64,000 nucleotides of DNA from contig NZ_KK211144.1 in assembly GCF_000620505.1 (NCBI RefSeq), positions 317,681 through 381,680 on the forward strand, given 5' to 3'. The notes beneath the pieces are model-generated. The model did no database searches. It was not told the DNA's origin and saw only the letters and a list, made by a program, of their open reading frames with translations. This document shows, one piece after another, positions 1 through 7,983 of the stretch (the stretch's first letter is position 1; each line of letters starts with the position of its first letter). The position numbers and the translations under genes are program-made. The stretch is from Sulfitobacter sp. 20_GPM-1509m. Its GTDB lineage: Bacteria > Pseudomonadota > Alphaproteobacteria > Rhodobacterales > Rhodobacteraceae.

Positions 1-222
1 GGTCCGAGTGTTGAAGCTGAGCGTGCCGTATTTGTTCGTGCTCAGGGCCGAGAACTGATAGCTTGAGGCTTCGCCGTCGCTGATGCCGTCCTGGTTTGTG
101 TCTTCGTTGAAATCACCACGGACGGTGGCATCGGACAAGGCCACGTTGAACGTCCAGGCGTCATAGCCCGTTGATGCGCCACCCGTGGAATTGCCGGATG
201 TCTCACTGATATTATAGGCCAT
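1..222 (-). CDS. N-terminus of a large secreted calcium-binding-type protein (partial)
   Basis: The reading frame opens with ATG at 222 and runs off the left edge without a stop, giving 74 visible residues. The start MAYNISETSGNS is rich in Ser, Thr, Gly and Asn and has no Sec signal peptide. An Asp-rich stretch around residues 37-50 (FNEDTNQDGISDGE) has the DxDxDG spacing of thrombospondin type-3 or EF-hand-like calcium loops. This composition is typical of long RTX- or VCBS-type surface proteins of roseobacters, often exported by type I systems, but the diagnostic C-terminus is outside the window. The function is therefore an inference from composition only. Confidence 0.55.
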   Translation of the reverse strand, partial: MAYNISETSGNSTGGASTGYDAWTFNVALSDATVRGDFNEDTNQDGISDGEASSYQFSALSTNKYGTLSFNTRT

Positions 223-261
223 AACGAACCTGCTTGCCTTCGGTGCCTGCCGCGGTTGAAT

Positions 262-399
262 TTATTTCTTGGGGTTGTACAGTGCTGTTTCAGTATCCCA
301 TAGGTTGAAACCTGCGTCCAGTTTCTTTCCCCGGAGATTGTGCTGAAAACCGCCAATCGGGGTGCGGGCTTGCCCTGTATCAATGGCAGGTGTGCTCAT
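262..399 (-). CDS. Possible small protein upstream of the secreted protein
   Basis: This 45-codon frame starts MSTPAIDTGQARTPIGG and ends in an aromatic, lysine-tipped tail (NLWDTETALYNPKK) before a TAA at 262. It lies 39 bases upstream of the partial secreted-protein gene on the same strand, so the two could be cotranscribed. The same frame stays open to 558, but the upstream part is Arg-rich and looks like chance coding. No convincing ribosome binding site is visible and no family is recognised. It is listed because its composition looks protein-like. The rest of 400-614 shows nothing beyond the probable promoter of the next gene. Confidence 0.25.
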   Translation of the reverse strand: MSTPAIDTGQARTPIGGFQHNLRGKKLDAGFNLWDTETALYNPKK

Positions 400-614
400 G
401 CCCGGCATCGCGGTCCGAAGCGCCGCCGTCGGGGTGGCTTTGGCCGCGTTCCGGCAGATCTGCGCGCGGCGTCGAGCCTGCTCTCGCCGTAAGGTCACGG
501 GTTGATCGCTGCGAGGCCCCTTGTCACAGTGACGGAGCGTCAGCCGATGGCGGCGCATCAGGGCTTGGGGTATGGTCCCTCGGCTTCGGGACCAGACAGA
601 GAGGGAGACCTGTC

Positions 615-1907
615 ATGACCACCACCTTGAAATCCGTGACGCTGGGGCTTGCCGGCATGGGCGCCGCCGGGATGCTCTGTGCCAACCCGATTGACCAGAT
701 CCGCCCCGATGCGCCTGCGCTGGCGCCTTATGGCGACTATGTCATCGGTGTGCAGACGCTGGAGTTTACCCATGCGGGCCAGATCGACATCCTGAACACC
801 ACCGCAGACAACGCCCCCACCTATGACCGTCCGCTGACGGTCGAGGTGTGGTATCCTGCGGCGACAGGCACCGAGCCGGGCGGCGAATATGTCACCACCC
901 TGCGCGACGGCAAAAGGCAGGCGACGCTGACGGGACGGGCCGCGCGCGATGCGGCGCCGGTGGAGGATGCGCTGTTTCCGTTGATCGTGATCAGCCACGG
1001 TTATCCCGGCAACCGGTTCCTGATGAGCCATCTGGGCGAGAACCTGGCGTCCAAGGGCTATGTCACCGTGTCGATCGACCACACCGACAGCACCTATTCC
1101 GACAAGGGCGCGTTCGGGTCGACCCTGTTGAACCGGCCCATCGACCAGCGGTTCGTCATCGACAGCATGGCGTCGCTGAACGGGCCGCTGGGCGCGATCA
1201 TTGATGGCGATACTGTCGGGGTGATCGGCTATTCCATGGGCGGCTACGGCGCGATGATCTTTGGCGGTGCCGGGGTCACGCAGGCGTCGACGGAATACAG
1301 CTGGGGCACACCGAACGGGTTGCTGGCGGCGCATCTGGCGGGGTCGGAGAGCCACGAGGCGCTGGTGGACGACCGCGTCAAGGCGATCATTGCCATCGGG
1401 CCGTGGGGCAACAACGCGGGGTTCTGGGATGCCCAAGGGCTGGCCGGTTTCCGCAAGCCGCTGATGCTGATGGCGGGCAGCGTGGACGACACGTCGATCT
1501 ATGACGCGATCCGTGGCATTTTCGACGGCACCACCGGCACGGACCGGCATTTGCTGACCTTTGACAATGCGGGCCACAATGCCGCCGCGCCGATGCCGGC
1601 ACCCCGCGAAAGCTGGGGCATTGACGAAGGGCTGGGCTATGCGCCGTTCGAGCATTACGCGGATGCGGTTTGGGACACCAACCGGATGAACAACATTGCC
1701 CAGCATTTTGCCACGGCGTTCATGGATGTGCATCTGAAGGGTATGGTGGACGAGGCGGAGTATTTCGATCTGGTGCCGGTGTCGGGCGACGGGGTCGTGG
1801 CGCTGGATGAGGCGGGCAAGCCGACCGATGACCACACCTATTGGAACGGGTTCGGAGCGGGCACCGCCGCCGGGCTGCGGTTCGAGAGCAAGGCCAAGGG
1901 GGAATGA
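615..1907 (+). CDS. Secreted alpha/beta hydrolase of the dienelactone hydrolase/PAF-acetylhydrolase type
   Basis: The 430-residue product begins with a Sec-type signal (MTTTLKSVTLGLAGMGAAGML), so it probably acts in the periplasm. The nucleophile elbow is GYSMGG with Ser near residue 207. An Asp in the AGSVDDTS region near 289 and a His in FDNAGHNAA near 320 would complete the triad. The oxyanion motif SHGYPG lies near residue 135. The frame is open further upstream, but the ATG at 615 follows a GAGGGAGA ribosome site and gives the signal peptide. It overlaps the next hydrolase gene by ATGA, so the two are translationally coupled. The substrate (ester, lactone or short-chain lipid) cannot be read from the sequence. 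Confidence 0.75.
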   Translation: MTTTLKSVTLGLAGMGAAGMLCANPIDQIRPDAPALAPYGDYVIGVQTLEFTHAGQIDILNTTADNAPTYDRPLTVEVWYPAATGTEPGGEYVTTLRDGKRQATLTGRAARDAAPVEDALFPLIVISHGYPGNRFLMSHLGENLASKGYVTVSIDHTDSTYSDKGAFGSTLLNRPIDQRFVIDSMASLNGPLGAIIDGDTVGVIGYSMGGYGAMIFGGAGVTQASTEYSWGTPNGLLAAHLAGSESHEALVDDRVKAIIAIGPWGNNAGFWDAQGLAGFRKPLMLMAGSVDDTSIYDAIRGIFDGTTGTDRHLLTFDNAGHNAAAPMPAPRESWGIDEGLGYAPFEHYADAVWDTNRMNNIAQHFATAFMDVHLKGMVDEAEYFDLVPVSGDGVVALDEAGKPTDDHTYWNGFGAGTAAGLRFESKAKGE

Positions 1908-2785
1908 CCATGCAGGCGGGGATGCGCCATCTGAATGGACAGCCGTTTTACGTGCGCACGTGGGGCGACCCTGCCCTGCCCCGGTTGCTGTTGTTGCACG
2001 GGTTTCCCGAGTATGGCGGCGCGTGGGACGACTTTGCCCCGCTGCTGGCCGAGCGGTTCCATGTGATCGCCCCCGACCAGCGGGGATACGGGCGCAGCTG
2101 GGCGCCTGCGGATGTGGGGGACTACACCGCATCGGCGCTGGTGTCGGACATGGTGGCGCTGATTGGCGATGGGGGGCCGGTGACGGTGCTGGGGCATGAC
2201 TGGGGCGCCGGCGTGGCCTATGCGCTCGCGTTCATGCACCCTGAACTGGTGTCGCGGCTGATCATTGCCAACGGGGTGCACCCCGCCCCCTTCCAGCGCG
2301 AGATGGCCAAGGGCGGCCGGCAGTCCGAGGCGTCGCAATACATCAACTATCTGCGCGCCGAAGGGTCCGAGGACCGGTTGGCGGCCAATGACTTTGAAAA
2401 GCTGATCGCGCTGTTTTCGGCCAAGATGGATATGTCATGGCTGAAGGGCGATGTGCTGGCGCGGTACAAGGAAGCCTGGGGGCGTCCGGGGCGGTTGCGC
2501 GGGATGATCAACTGGTATCGCGCGTCGCCCTTGGTGGTGGCCGATCCCGGCAAGCCTGTGACCGATCTGCGCCCGATGCCGGTGGAGCGGTTGCAGGTGC
2601 GCTGTCCGCATCTGCTGATCTGGGCGGCGGGCGATGTGGCGTTGATGCCCGAGGCGACCGAGGGGCTGGAGGACTATGCGCCGGACCTGACGCGGGTGGA
2701 GATTGCGGATGCGGACCACTGGCTGTTCCACCAGAAGCCGCATGAGATTGCGGGGGTTGTGCTGGATTGGTTGGAGGGGGGTTAG
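1904..2785 (+). CDS. Epoxide hydrolase-type alpha/beta hydrolase
   Basis: This cytoplasmic protein has 293 residues. The oxyanion motif HGFPE near residue 32 and the nucleophile motif GHDWGAG with Asp near residue 99 are those of alpha/beta epoxide hydrolases, where Asp replaces the usual Ser. The His of ADADHW near residue 272 is the general base. Haloalkane dehalogenases share the Asp nucleophile, but HGFPE followed by GHDWGA fits epoxide hydrolases better. The start ATG overlaps the upstream stop as ATGA; a second in-frame ATG follows two codons later. Coupling to a secreted esterase suggests a joint role in degrading an ester or epoxide substrate, which is inference. Confidence 0.75.
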   Translation: MTMQAGMRHLNGQPFYVRTWGDPALPRLLLLHGFPEYGGAWDDFAPLLAERFHVIAPDQRGYGRSWAPADVGDYTASALVSDMVALIGDGGPVTVLGHDWGAGVAYALAFMHPELVSRLIIANGVHPAPFQREMAKGGRQSEASQYINYLRAEGSEDRLAANDFEKLIALFSAKMDMSWLKGDVLARYKEAWGRPGRLRGMINWYRASPLVVADPGKPVTDLRPMPVERLQVRCPHLLIWAAGDVALMPEATEGLEDYAPDLTRVEIADADHWLFHQKPHEIAGVVLDWLEGG

Positions 2786-2898
2786 GACGGGATGCGTCGG
2801 TGGGTGTTGGCCCGATCGGCGTGGACCGAAGTGGGGTGGCATAGCAGACCTTGGCGAGGATCGCAGCTAAGGTCCGGTTTGAGGCCTTATTGACCTTG

Positions 2899-2955
2899 CC
2901 CGGCGGTGCTACGCACCTTGATTCCGGGCTTTGGTGGACGTCCGCTATGTCCGCA
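2899..2955 (+). repeat. Dispersed repeat A, short copy (A1)
   Basis: The 57 bases from CCCGGCGG to TGTCCGCA match 3828-3884 with only a few differences, including an unbroken stretch TTCCGGGCTTTGGTGGACG. Only the right part of the longer A element at 3700-3884 is present here. The block lies in the gap between the epoxide hydrolase and SMI1/KNR4 genes and runs directly into repeat B1. No gene is supported anywhere in 2786-3160. Confidence 0.7.
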
Positions 2956-3025
2956 TAGCCGCCGTTGGCTGTCAGGTTCGGAACCGATCATGCTTGTGGG
3001 TACAGCGAAGGTCCGGTTTGAGCCC
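2944..3025 (-). repeat. Dispersed repeat B, copy 1
   Basis: Read on the minus strand, these 82 bases match 9365-9446 over the same length with very few differences, and match 8715-8796 more loosely. The core is CCGAACCTGACAGCCAACGG. The bases just downstream (GAAGGATGCTGCG to about 3090) look like further decayed repeat. The copy is in opposite orientation to the three copies near 9 kb. It contains no open frame of its own. Confidence 0.75.
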
Positions 3026-3160
3026 ATCTTGAAGGATGCTGCGTCACGCACCTATGACCGCTTAGGGTGCAGTCAAACGCTCGAGCCTTTGTAACCAGAT
3101 ATCTTGCTAGACAAGAAAAGTCTTTTGCGATCAAGTTCCACTCACTGCAAGTTTAACTCT

Positions 3161-3571
3161 ATGAATGGATCGAGAAGGATGCCGTGGCCAGTTGCTGAGA
3201 GTTATGTTGAGGACTGCGAAAGCGCGTTGGGCTTCACGTTTCCAGACAGCTATCGAATTTCAATTATGGAAAAAAATGGTGGCGCGGTCGTGTGCGACGG
3301 CGATACGTGGAATTTGCATCCCATTTGGGACAAGTCGGACAAGAAACGGCTCAAGAGAACTGTCAACGACGTGGTGCGGGAGACAAGGGCGATGGCCGAT
3401 TGGACCGGCTGGCCGAGTGATGCCGTTTGCATCGCAGCAAACGGTACTGGCGACGTATTGATCTTTTCAGGCCGTTCAAGTTCTCTCGATGAAGCTGTTC
3501 ACCGCTGGAACCATGAAACTGGAGAAACGGAAAAAGTTGCGGAAGATTTTTCCGCACTCCCAAGGGCTTGA
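3161..3571 (+). CDS. SMI1/KNR4 (SUKH) family protein
   Basis: The 136-residue protein has the SUKH-fold signature: an N-terminal helix, then LGFTFPDSYR and KNGG, a central DTWNLHPIWD strand, the segment CIAANGTGDVLIF, and a C-terminal VHRWNHETGE strand. Such proteins are best known as immunity proteins against polymorphic or contact-dependent toxins, but many are orphans of unknown partner. No toxin is adjacent. The ATG at 3161 was chosen; an in-frame TTG at 3104 would add 19 unrelated residues. The gene is visibly less GC-rich than its neighbours and is bracketed by repeats A1/B1 on the left and A2 on the right, so it looks acquired. Confidence 0.75.
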   Translation: MNGSRRMPWPVAESYVEDCESALGFTFPDSYRISIMEKNGGAVVCDGDTWNLHPIWDKSDKKRLKRTVNDVVRETRAMADWTGWPSDAVCIAANGTGDVLIFSGRSSSLDEAVHRWNHETGETEKVAEDFSALPRA

Positions 3572-3699
3572 TACGGTTTTCTAAATTGGAAGCAGTCTTT
3601 GACTCATCCGCAGCGAAAGCTCACTTCGTCCCGCTTGGCGGACATCGGCTGATTATGCAGCGAACGACCGCTTCGAGCCCTTAGTGACCTTGCCACTGA

Positions 3700-3884
3700 G
3701 GGCAGCGCCCGACCGCGGGTGGGCATCGGAAGGTCAGTGGCGACCACTTTATTTCTAATCTTTGGCGTGGGGGCGAAGAAGTGCACGACGGTGAGGAAGC
3801 GCCCGCCCATGGGGCGGTCGGGCGCTGCCCGGCGGCACTGCGTGCCTTGATTCCGGGCTTTGGTGGACGTCCGCTATGTCCCGC
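3700..3884 (+). repeat. Dispersed repeat A, full copy (A2)
   Basis: This roughly 185-base element has two conserved ends with a variable middle. The first 28 bases (3700-3727) occur exactly, reversed, at 28185-28212. The right part from 3790, containing an imperfect GC-rich palindrome (GCGCCCGCCCATGGGG then CGGTCGGGCGC), matches the reverse complement of 28046-28122 with three differences. Its last 57 bases match A1. The rest of the gap 3572-4084 carries looser, decayed repeat (for example CGAGCCCTTAGTGACCTTGCC near 3675) and no supported gene. Confidence 0.75.
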
Positions 3885-4084
3885 ACAGCGAACCTTGGCG
3901 CCGACTGCGTCGAAGCCAGTCTTCGCGCTCTTTCCGCTCAGTCCCCTGCGCAGGATTTCGCCTGCGGCACCCCCCCGGAGCGATGGAATTTTCAGACAGG
4001 GATGCGGCGCGGTGCTATGATGCGCGACCGCCTGTTTGGCCCTGTTTCGGGCGTCGGCGTATCCTTGGTTGAAAGATCCTGAAA

Positions 4085-4636
4085 ATGCTCTCCATGCATA
4101 TGATTCCGCAGGCCTTTAGCGCGGGCGAATGCGACGCGATCGTGGCTGCCATATCGCAAGCCCCCAGTGACCCCGCGCTGCTGGTGGGGCGCAACCGTGA
4201 CCACAACATGCGCAGTGCCGATCTGGTGTGGACGGACGAGGTCGAGGGGCTGGCATGGGTGATGGACCGGCTGATTGATCTGGTGCGGGTGGCGAACCGC
4301 GATCACTTCGGGTTTGATCTGACGGCCTTCGAGGAAAGCCCGCAGGTGGCGATCTACCGCGCCAGTGCGGCGGGGCATTTCGTGTGGCATTCGGACATCG
4401 GCGGCGGGCCGATTTCGGCCAAGCGCAAGCTGACGCTGGTGCTGCAACTGTCGCCGCCGGAGGATTACGAAGGCGGCACGCTGGAGGTGATGCCCGGCGC
4501 GCAGGTGCTGGAGGCCAGTCGCGCGCAGGGCTGTGTGACCGTGTTCCCCAGCTTTACGCTGCATCAGGTGACGCCGGTGCGCAGCGGCGTGCGCCATTCG
4601 CTGACGGTCTGGGCGCACGGGCCTGCGTTCCGGTGA
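4085..4636 (+). CDS. 2OG-Fe(II) oxygenase, PKHD-type hydroxylase
   Basis: The 183-residue protein is a compact prolyl-4-hydroxylase-fold enzyme. The iron ligands are H102 and D104 (FVWHSDIG) and H160 (FTLHQVTPV), and R170 (GVRHSLTVW) would bind 2-oxoglutarate. The family oxidises a substrate with 2-oxoglutarate and O2, giving succinate and CO2. The substrate may be a protein side chain or a small molecule and is not predictable here. The spacing between D104 and H160 is normal. The gene stands alone, convergent with the sigma/Hint operon on its right. Confidence 0.8.
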   Translation: MLSMHMIPQAFSAGECDAIVAAISQAPSDPALLVGRNRDHNMRSADLVWTDEVEGLAWVMDRLIDLVRVANRDHFGFDLTAFEESPQVAIYRASAAGHFVWHSDIGGGPISAKRKLTLVLQLSPPEDYEGGTLEVMPGAQVLEASRAQGCVTVFPSFTLHQVTPVRSGVRHSLTVWAHGPAFR

Positions 4637-4704
4637 AACTGTAATCCATCACCACGCCTGCGCGCGGCCGTTTGGAGCGCGCGCAGGCGGTTTCGCCGGT
4701 CGTG

Positions 4705-5034
4705 TCAGCGCAGCCGTTTGCCGCGCGGCGGGGACTGGCGCATTTTTTCCAGAAGTGCGGTTTTCAGCAGTTCGCTGTGCCCGATCAGGCTTTGGTCCTT
4801 GCAGACCGACCGCGCGATGGCGTCGGCGTTGGCAAAGTCATAGCCGAAATCCACCAGATCCTGGACAAAGTGCCCTTCGGGTGCGTCCCAGATCGTGGCC
4901 TGCAGCGGGCCACGGTAGCAGGCGATGCGGATGGGCTGTTGCGCGCCCAGCGCTGATCGGCCGCTTTCGGCCGCCAACACAGGGTGCGCGGTGAATGTGC
5001 CGGCGGCAAGCGCGGCAAGCATGAGAGCTTTCAT
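4705..5034 (-). CDS. Small secreted protein of unknown function, last gene of the sigma/Hint operon
   Basis: The 109-residue product begins with a clean signal peptide (MKALMLAALAAGTFTAHPVLAA), so the mature protein of about 87 residues is periplasmic or secreted. It contains two Cys residues (RIACYRG and SVCKDQ) that could form a disulfide, and an amphipathic, acidic middle (FVQDLVDFGYDFANADAI). No family is recognised. The gene starts 25 bases after the Hint-protein gene stops, so it is very likely cotranscribed with the ECF sigma factor, anti-sigma factor and Hint genes. Confidence 0.65.
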   Translation of the reverse strand: MKALMLAALAAGTFTAHPVLAAESGRSALGAQQPIRIACYRGPLQATIWDAPEGHFVQDLVDFGYDFANADAIARSVCKDQSLIGHSELLKTALLEKMRQSPPRGKRLR

Positions 5035-5058
5035 GGTGGTCTCCTGAGGGGACGCTGC

Positions 5059-5793
5059 CTAGCCGATTTCGAATGCGGCCAGCATTTCCCTGGGTTTCAA
5101 TGTGGGACGGGCAGAGGCAAACGCAGTTTGTGCGGACCTGTCTCTGTCAGGGGCGCGCAGGCAGGGAAACAGGCTGTGCAGTTCGGTTTGCACGCGGCGT
5201 TCCATGCCATCAACCATGCGCGCGGCAGGCTGAAAGCTTTCGGTCCACAGGCCGTCAGATAGCACGATTTCATGGCGTTTGAACAGGAGATGAATGTAGC
5301 TCACACCGGTGTCTGGTGCGATTTGGGAGACACCTTGCCGGGTCCTGAGGCCCGTTGCCGGGACCAGCATTTCGGGTTCGCTGAACTCGACCGCCAGACC
5401 GGGACCGCGCACCAGAAAGCGGTGTTGGGGCGACACCAGCATGTCGCGGCATGGCAGGTCGTCGCCCAGCGATCCGCGCGCGATGCGGATCGGGGCCAGC
5501 GCCGGATCGGCGGCGATTTCCGCAGCGGACAGGGTGCGCCGTCCGACCCAGACCACCTGTTGCATGCCGCTGTCACGGGTCAGCAGATGGTCGCCGGGTC
5601 GGACGTCCTCGACGGCAATGCTGCCTGCGGGGGTGTAGACGCGCGTGCCGGGGGTAAAGCAGGGCACCGGATCGCAGTCATCCTTGCCGCCGCCCCAATG
5701 TGGCGGGTGCCAGGGTTTCCACCAGTGGAACCAGTGCCATTTGGCATGGCCCGGCAGGGGCGAAAACGTGCAGAGTTTGAAGTTCAGGGTCAT
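5059..5793 (-). CDS. Hint-domain (autoprocessing) protein with a His/Trp-rich N-terminus
   Basis: The 244-residue protein has a Hint domain of the type common in Rhodobacterales. The nucleophile Cys45 opens CFTPGTRVYTP, followed by VEDVRPGDHLLTRD, the block SPQHRFLV near residue 120, and LLFKRHEIVL then DGLWTESFQP near 170-188. Hint domains cleave the peptide bond before this Cys. The segment ahead of it is unusual: residues 16-33 (HAKWHWFHWWKPWHPPHW) are almost entirely His, Trp and Pro, like a metal-binding peptide. It sits 29 bases downstream of the anti-sigma gene, so its expression probably follows the ECF sigma factor. Whether it actually self-cleaves is unknown. Confidence 0.8.
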   Translation of the reverse strand: MTLNFKLCTFSPLPGHAKWHWFHWWKPWHPPHWGGGKDDCDPVPCFTPGTRVYTPAGSIAVEDVRPGDHLLTRDSGMQQVVWVGRRTLSAAEIAADPALAPIRIARGSLGDDLPCRDMLVSPQHRFLVRGPGLAVEFSEPEMLVPATGLRTRQGVSQIAPDTGVSYIHLLFKRHEIVLSDGLWTESFQPAARMVDGMERRVQTELHSLFPCLRAPDRDRSAQTAFASARPTLKPREMLAAFEIG

Positions 5794-5822
5794 GGCAGTG
5801 GTCCGTGATCTGGGAGCTGAAA

Positions 5823-6599
5823 TTACGCGGGTGTGAACGAGGCCATCAGCTGCGTGGCGTCATCGTCCAGCGGGTCGCGGGCCTGGCGGCCGATCAGCAC
5901 ATAGTCGGCGCCGCCGTGCCGGAACCATGCGCCCCTGCCGTCGGCCAGTGTCAGGCGGCTGGGCGCGTGGGGGGCGTCGTCCTGTGCCTGTGCGACATAG
6001 AGGGTGACCATGCCGTCGGCGCCCGCGTCGAATGTCATCAGCACCGACGCGCCGCTGTCCGACGGGATCACCTGGGTGTCGCGCAGGACCCATGTCGCGG
6101 GGTGACCGGGCAGCGACAGGCCCGCCAGACGCTTGATCTCGGCCAGGTCGACCGAGGGGTCCTCGTCCATCGAGACCATGTTGAGACGCAGTTCGGCCAG
6201 GGCATTGGCGCGCAGGGCTTCGCCGATCAGGTCGTCGCCTGCACGCGCGCTGGTCCCAAAGGGCAGCAGCGACAGCCCCGCCACGAGGACGACCGAGGCC
6301 AGCGAGATGCCAAAGCCGAAGCCCACGGCCATCTTGCTGAACGCCTTGGGTTCGGGCGCTGTCGGCAGCGGTCCTGGCAGGGTCGGATAGTCGTCCAGCA
6401 CCTTGCGCAGGCCCAGCGCCAGAAGCAGCTCTTCGCGTTCGGCGATGTGGCGGAAGGTTTCGGCGGCGGCCTGGGGCTGGTCGGCCAGCACGCGGGCGAC
6501 GGTGATGCGATCCTCGACGTCCAGCGTGTCGTTGGCAAAGTCCAGCATCAGGTCCGGGCGCAGGGTGGTCTGGTCCTGCGACGCGTTGTGATCGGTCAT
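5823..6599 (-). CDS. Membrane-anchored anti-sigma factor
   Basis: The 258-residue protein has a soluble acidic N-terminal domain (about 1-90), one membrane helix (about 91-115, FGFGISLASVVLVAGLSLL) and a periplasmic C-terminal domain of about 140 residues. This is the usual layout of proteins that hold an ECF sigma factor at the membrane. No zinc-binding HxxxCxxC motif is visible, so it is not a ZAS-type anti-sigma factor. Its start overlaps the sigma-factor stop by ATGA, ensuring matched amounts. The signal it senses is unknown. Confidence 0.75.
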   Translation of the reverse strand: MTDHNASQDQTTLRPDLMLDFANDTLDVEDRITVARVLADQPQAAAETFRHIAEREELLLALGLRKVLDDYPTLPGPLPTAPEPKAFSKMAVGFGFGISLASVVLVAGLSLLPFGTSARAGDDLIGEALRANALAELRLNMVSMDEDPSVDLAEIKRLAGLSLPGHPATWVLRDTQVIPSDSGASVLMTFDAGADGMVTLYVAQAQDDAPHAPSRLTLADGRGAWFRHGGADYVLIGRQARDPLDDDATQLMASFTPA

Positions 6600-7114
6600 G
6601 GTTTGGGTCCTTTCACCATTTCGATGGCGGGGTCGTTTTCAAAGGCGCGCAGGCGCTGGCGGGCGCGTGCCAACCGCGACAGCAGGGTGCCCATGGCGAT
6701 GCCTTCGAGGTCGGCGGCGTCGCGGCAGCTGAGCCCGTCGATGGCCACCAGCTGCAGGGCGCGGCGCTGGTCGGGGGGCAGATGGGCAAAGGCGGCGCGG
6801 ATCTGGCCCAGCCGGACCTGCATGTCCTGCATCGCCGGTTGGTGGTCGTCCTTGATCCATTGCAAGGCGTCCTCGCGGCCCGCGCGCGCCTGTGCGCTGC
6901 GGCGCAGGTCGATCAGGCGACGGCGCATGATCTTGAACAGCCATGCGCGCAGGCCTTCGGGGTCCTTGAGCAGGTCCCGGTTTTCCAGCGCGCGCAGCAC
7001 CGTTTCCTGCACCAGATCGTCTCGCATCGCCGGATCACGCGTCAGCATCATCGCGAAACGGCGCAAATCGCCCATCACGTCCGTAATCGCCTGAGGAAAG
7101 GGTGCCTGTGTCAT
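6596..7114 (-). CDS. ECF-family RNA polymerase sigma factor
   Basis: The 172-residue protein contains sigma region 2 (LVQETVLRALENRDLL then AWLFKIMRRRLIDLRR, about 33-80) and region 4 (LPPDQRRALQLVAIDGLSC then GTLLSRLARARQRL, about 117-160), with no region 1 or 3. It directs RNA polymerase to a small set of promoters and is usually autoregulated. It is the first gene of a four-gene minus-strand unit with its anti-sigma factor, a Hint protein and a secreted protein. An ECF-type promoter ahead of it could not be recognised with confidence. Confidence 0.88.
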   Translation of the reverse strand: MTQAPFPQAITDVMGDLRRFAMMLTRDPAMRDDLVQETVLRALENRDLLKDPEGLRAWLFKIMRRRLIDLRRSAQARAGREDALQWIKDDHQPAMQDMQVRLGQIRAAFAHLPPDQRRALQLVAIDGLSCRDAADLEGIAMGTLLSRLARARQRLRAFENDPAIEMVKGPKP

Positions 7115-7184
7115 ATGAGAGTAACGGAGCCGCTGCGGGGTTTAATCCGTGCGGTTTCACATTTTTTCGCGGGTGTCGCGCGTC

Positions 7185-7697
7185 TCAGCCCCGGAATGCC
7201 GGAAGCGGGAACGGGGAGGTCACGTCCTGAGGGCGGCGCTTTTCATAGAACGCGTTGCCCCCCGTAGTCACCACGTAGTGCATGTTGTTGTAAGATGCCT
7301 GGTACCACGCCGCGTGAAAGAACTTTGCGCGTTCGATCTTGGGGTGTCTTTCGCCTGCATAGACCGACAGGGCGGCCTCTCTGGCGAGTGCGGCCGAGGG
7401 GCCGGACATTGTCTTGGTCATCACACCGGGGGCGAACTGGTTTGGCTGGCCCACCACGCCGCAGACGGTATTGGGAAAGGCCTCGGAGGCAACGCGGTTC
7501 ATTACCACGGTGCCGACCGCGATCATGCCGTCGCGGCTGGAGCGGTGGGATTCGAAATACATTGCCCGTGCCAGGCATTCGACCTCGGCCGCGGGGGCCG
7601 GTGCCCGCGAGTCGCGACCGCCGCACCCGGCGAGAACCGCAAGGCTGGCCAGGAGTGTGATGATCCGTCCTGTGGCGTTCCACTGCTGCAAATTCAC
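7185..7697 (-). CDS. SleB-type cell wall hydrolase, lipoprotein
   Basis: The 170-residue protein has the SleB/CwlJ hydrolase signature: CLARAMYFESH with catalytic Glu, then VGTVVMNRV, VVGQPNQFAPG and a C-terminal KFFHAAWYQ. These enzymes cut peptidoglycan glycan chains. The N-terminus (IITLLASLAVLAGCGG) is a lipoprotein signal with lipobox LAGC, placing it in the envelope. The frame is open far upstream. The GTG at 7697 was chosen because it gives the lipoprotein signal directly and follows an AGGGA ribosome site. It lies upstream of the sigma-factor gene on the same strand, about 70 bases apart. Confidence 0.8.
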   Translation of the reverse strand: MNLQQWNATGRIITLLASLAVLAGCGGRDSRAPAPAAEVECLARAMYFESHRSSRDGMIAVGTVVMNRVASEAFPNTVCGVVGQPNQFAPGVMTKTMSGPSAALAREAALSVYAGERHPKIERAKFFHAAWYQASYNNMHYVVTTGGNAFYEKRRPQDVTSPFPLPAFRG

Positions 7698-7983
7698 GGG
7701 CGTCCCTAGCGCTATGGCTTTTTTGTTCCGATTGCCGGGCAATCTTTCAGCAATACCCGCGCGCAGGCAAGAGCGCGGCGCGGCTTTTCCGCCTGCACGT
7801 GCCTGCGCACTGCAAGACAGGCCCAGGTCGGCAGATGTCCGCCTGCAGGCAAGGGGATGCCGATGCGGTTTCGGCGGTGGTTGCGTGCGGGGCCGCTGTG
7901 CTATGCTGCGGGTGACGCCCTGCCCCCGTGCCGCGACAGGGCGAAGCGCCTGTCTTGTCCACCTAACAGAAAGGCCTGATACC

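Noticed and set aside
3161-3571. SMI1/KNR4 gene as half of a contact-dependent toxin-immunity pair
   Set aside because: No toxin, Rhs, VgrG or secretion gene lies on either side. Only repeats flank it.
5805-7094. A long plus-strand open frame of about 430 codons opposite the sigma/anti-sigma genes
   Set aside because: It is the mirror of well-supported coding sequence in a GC-rich genome, where the opposite strand often lacks stops. Its composition (runs of Arg, Gly, His, Gln) is not that of a protein family.
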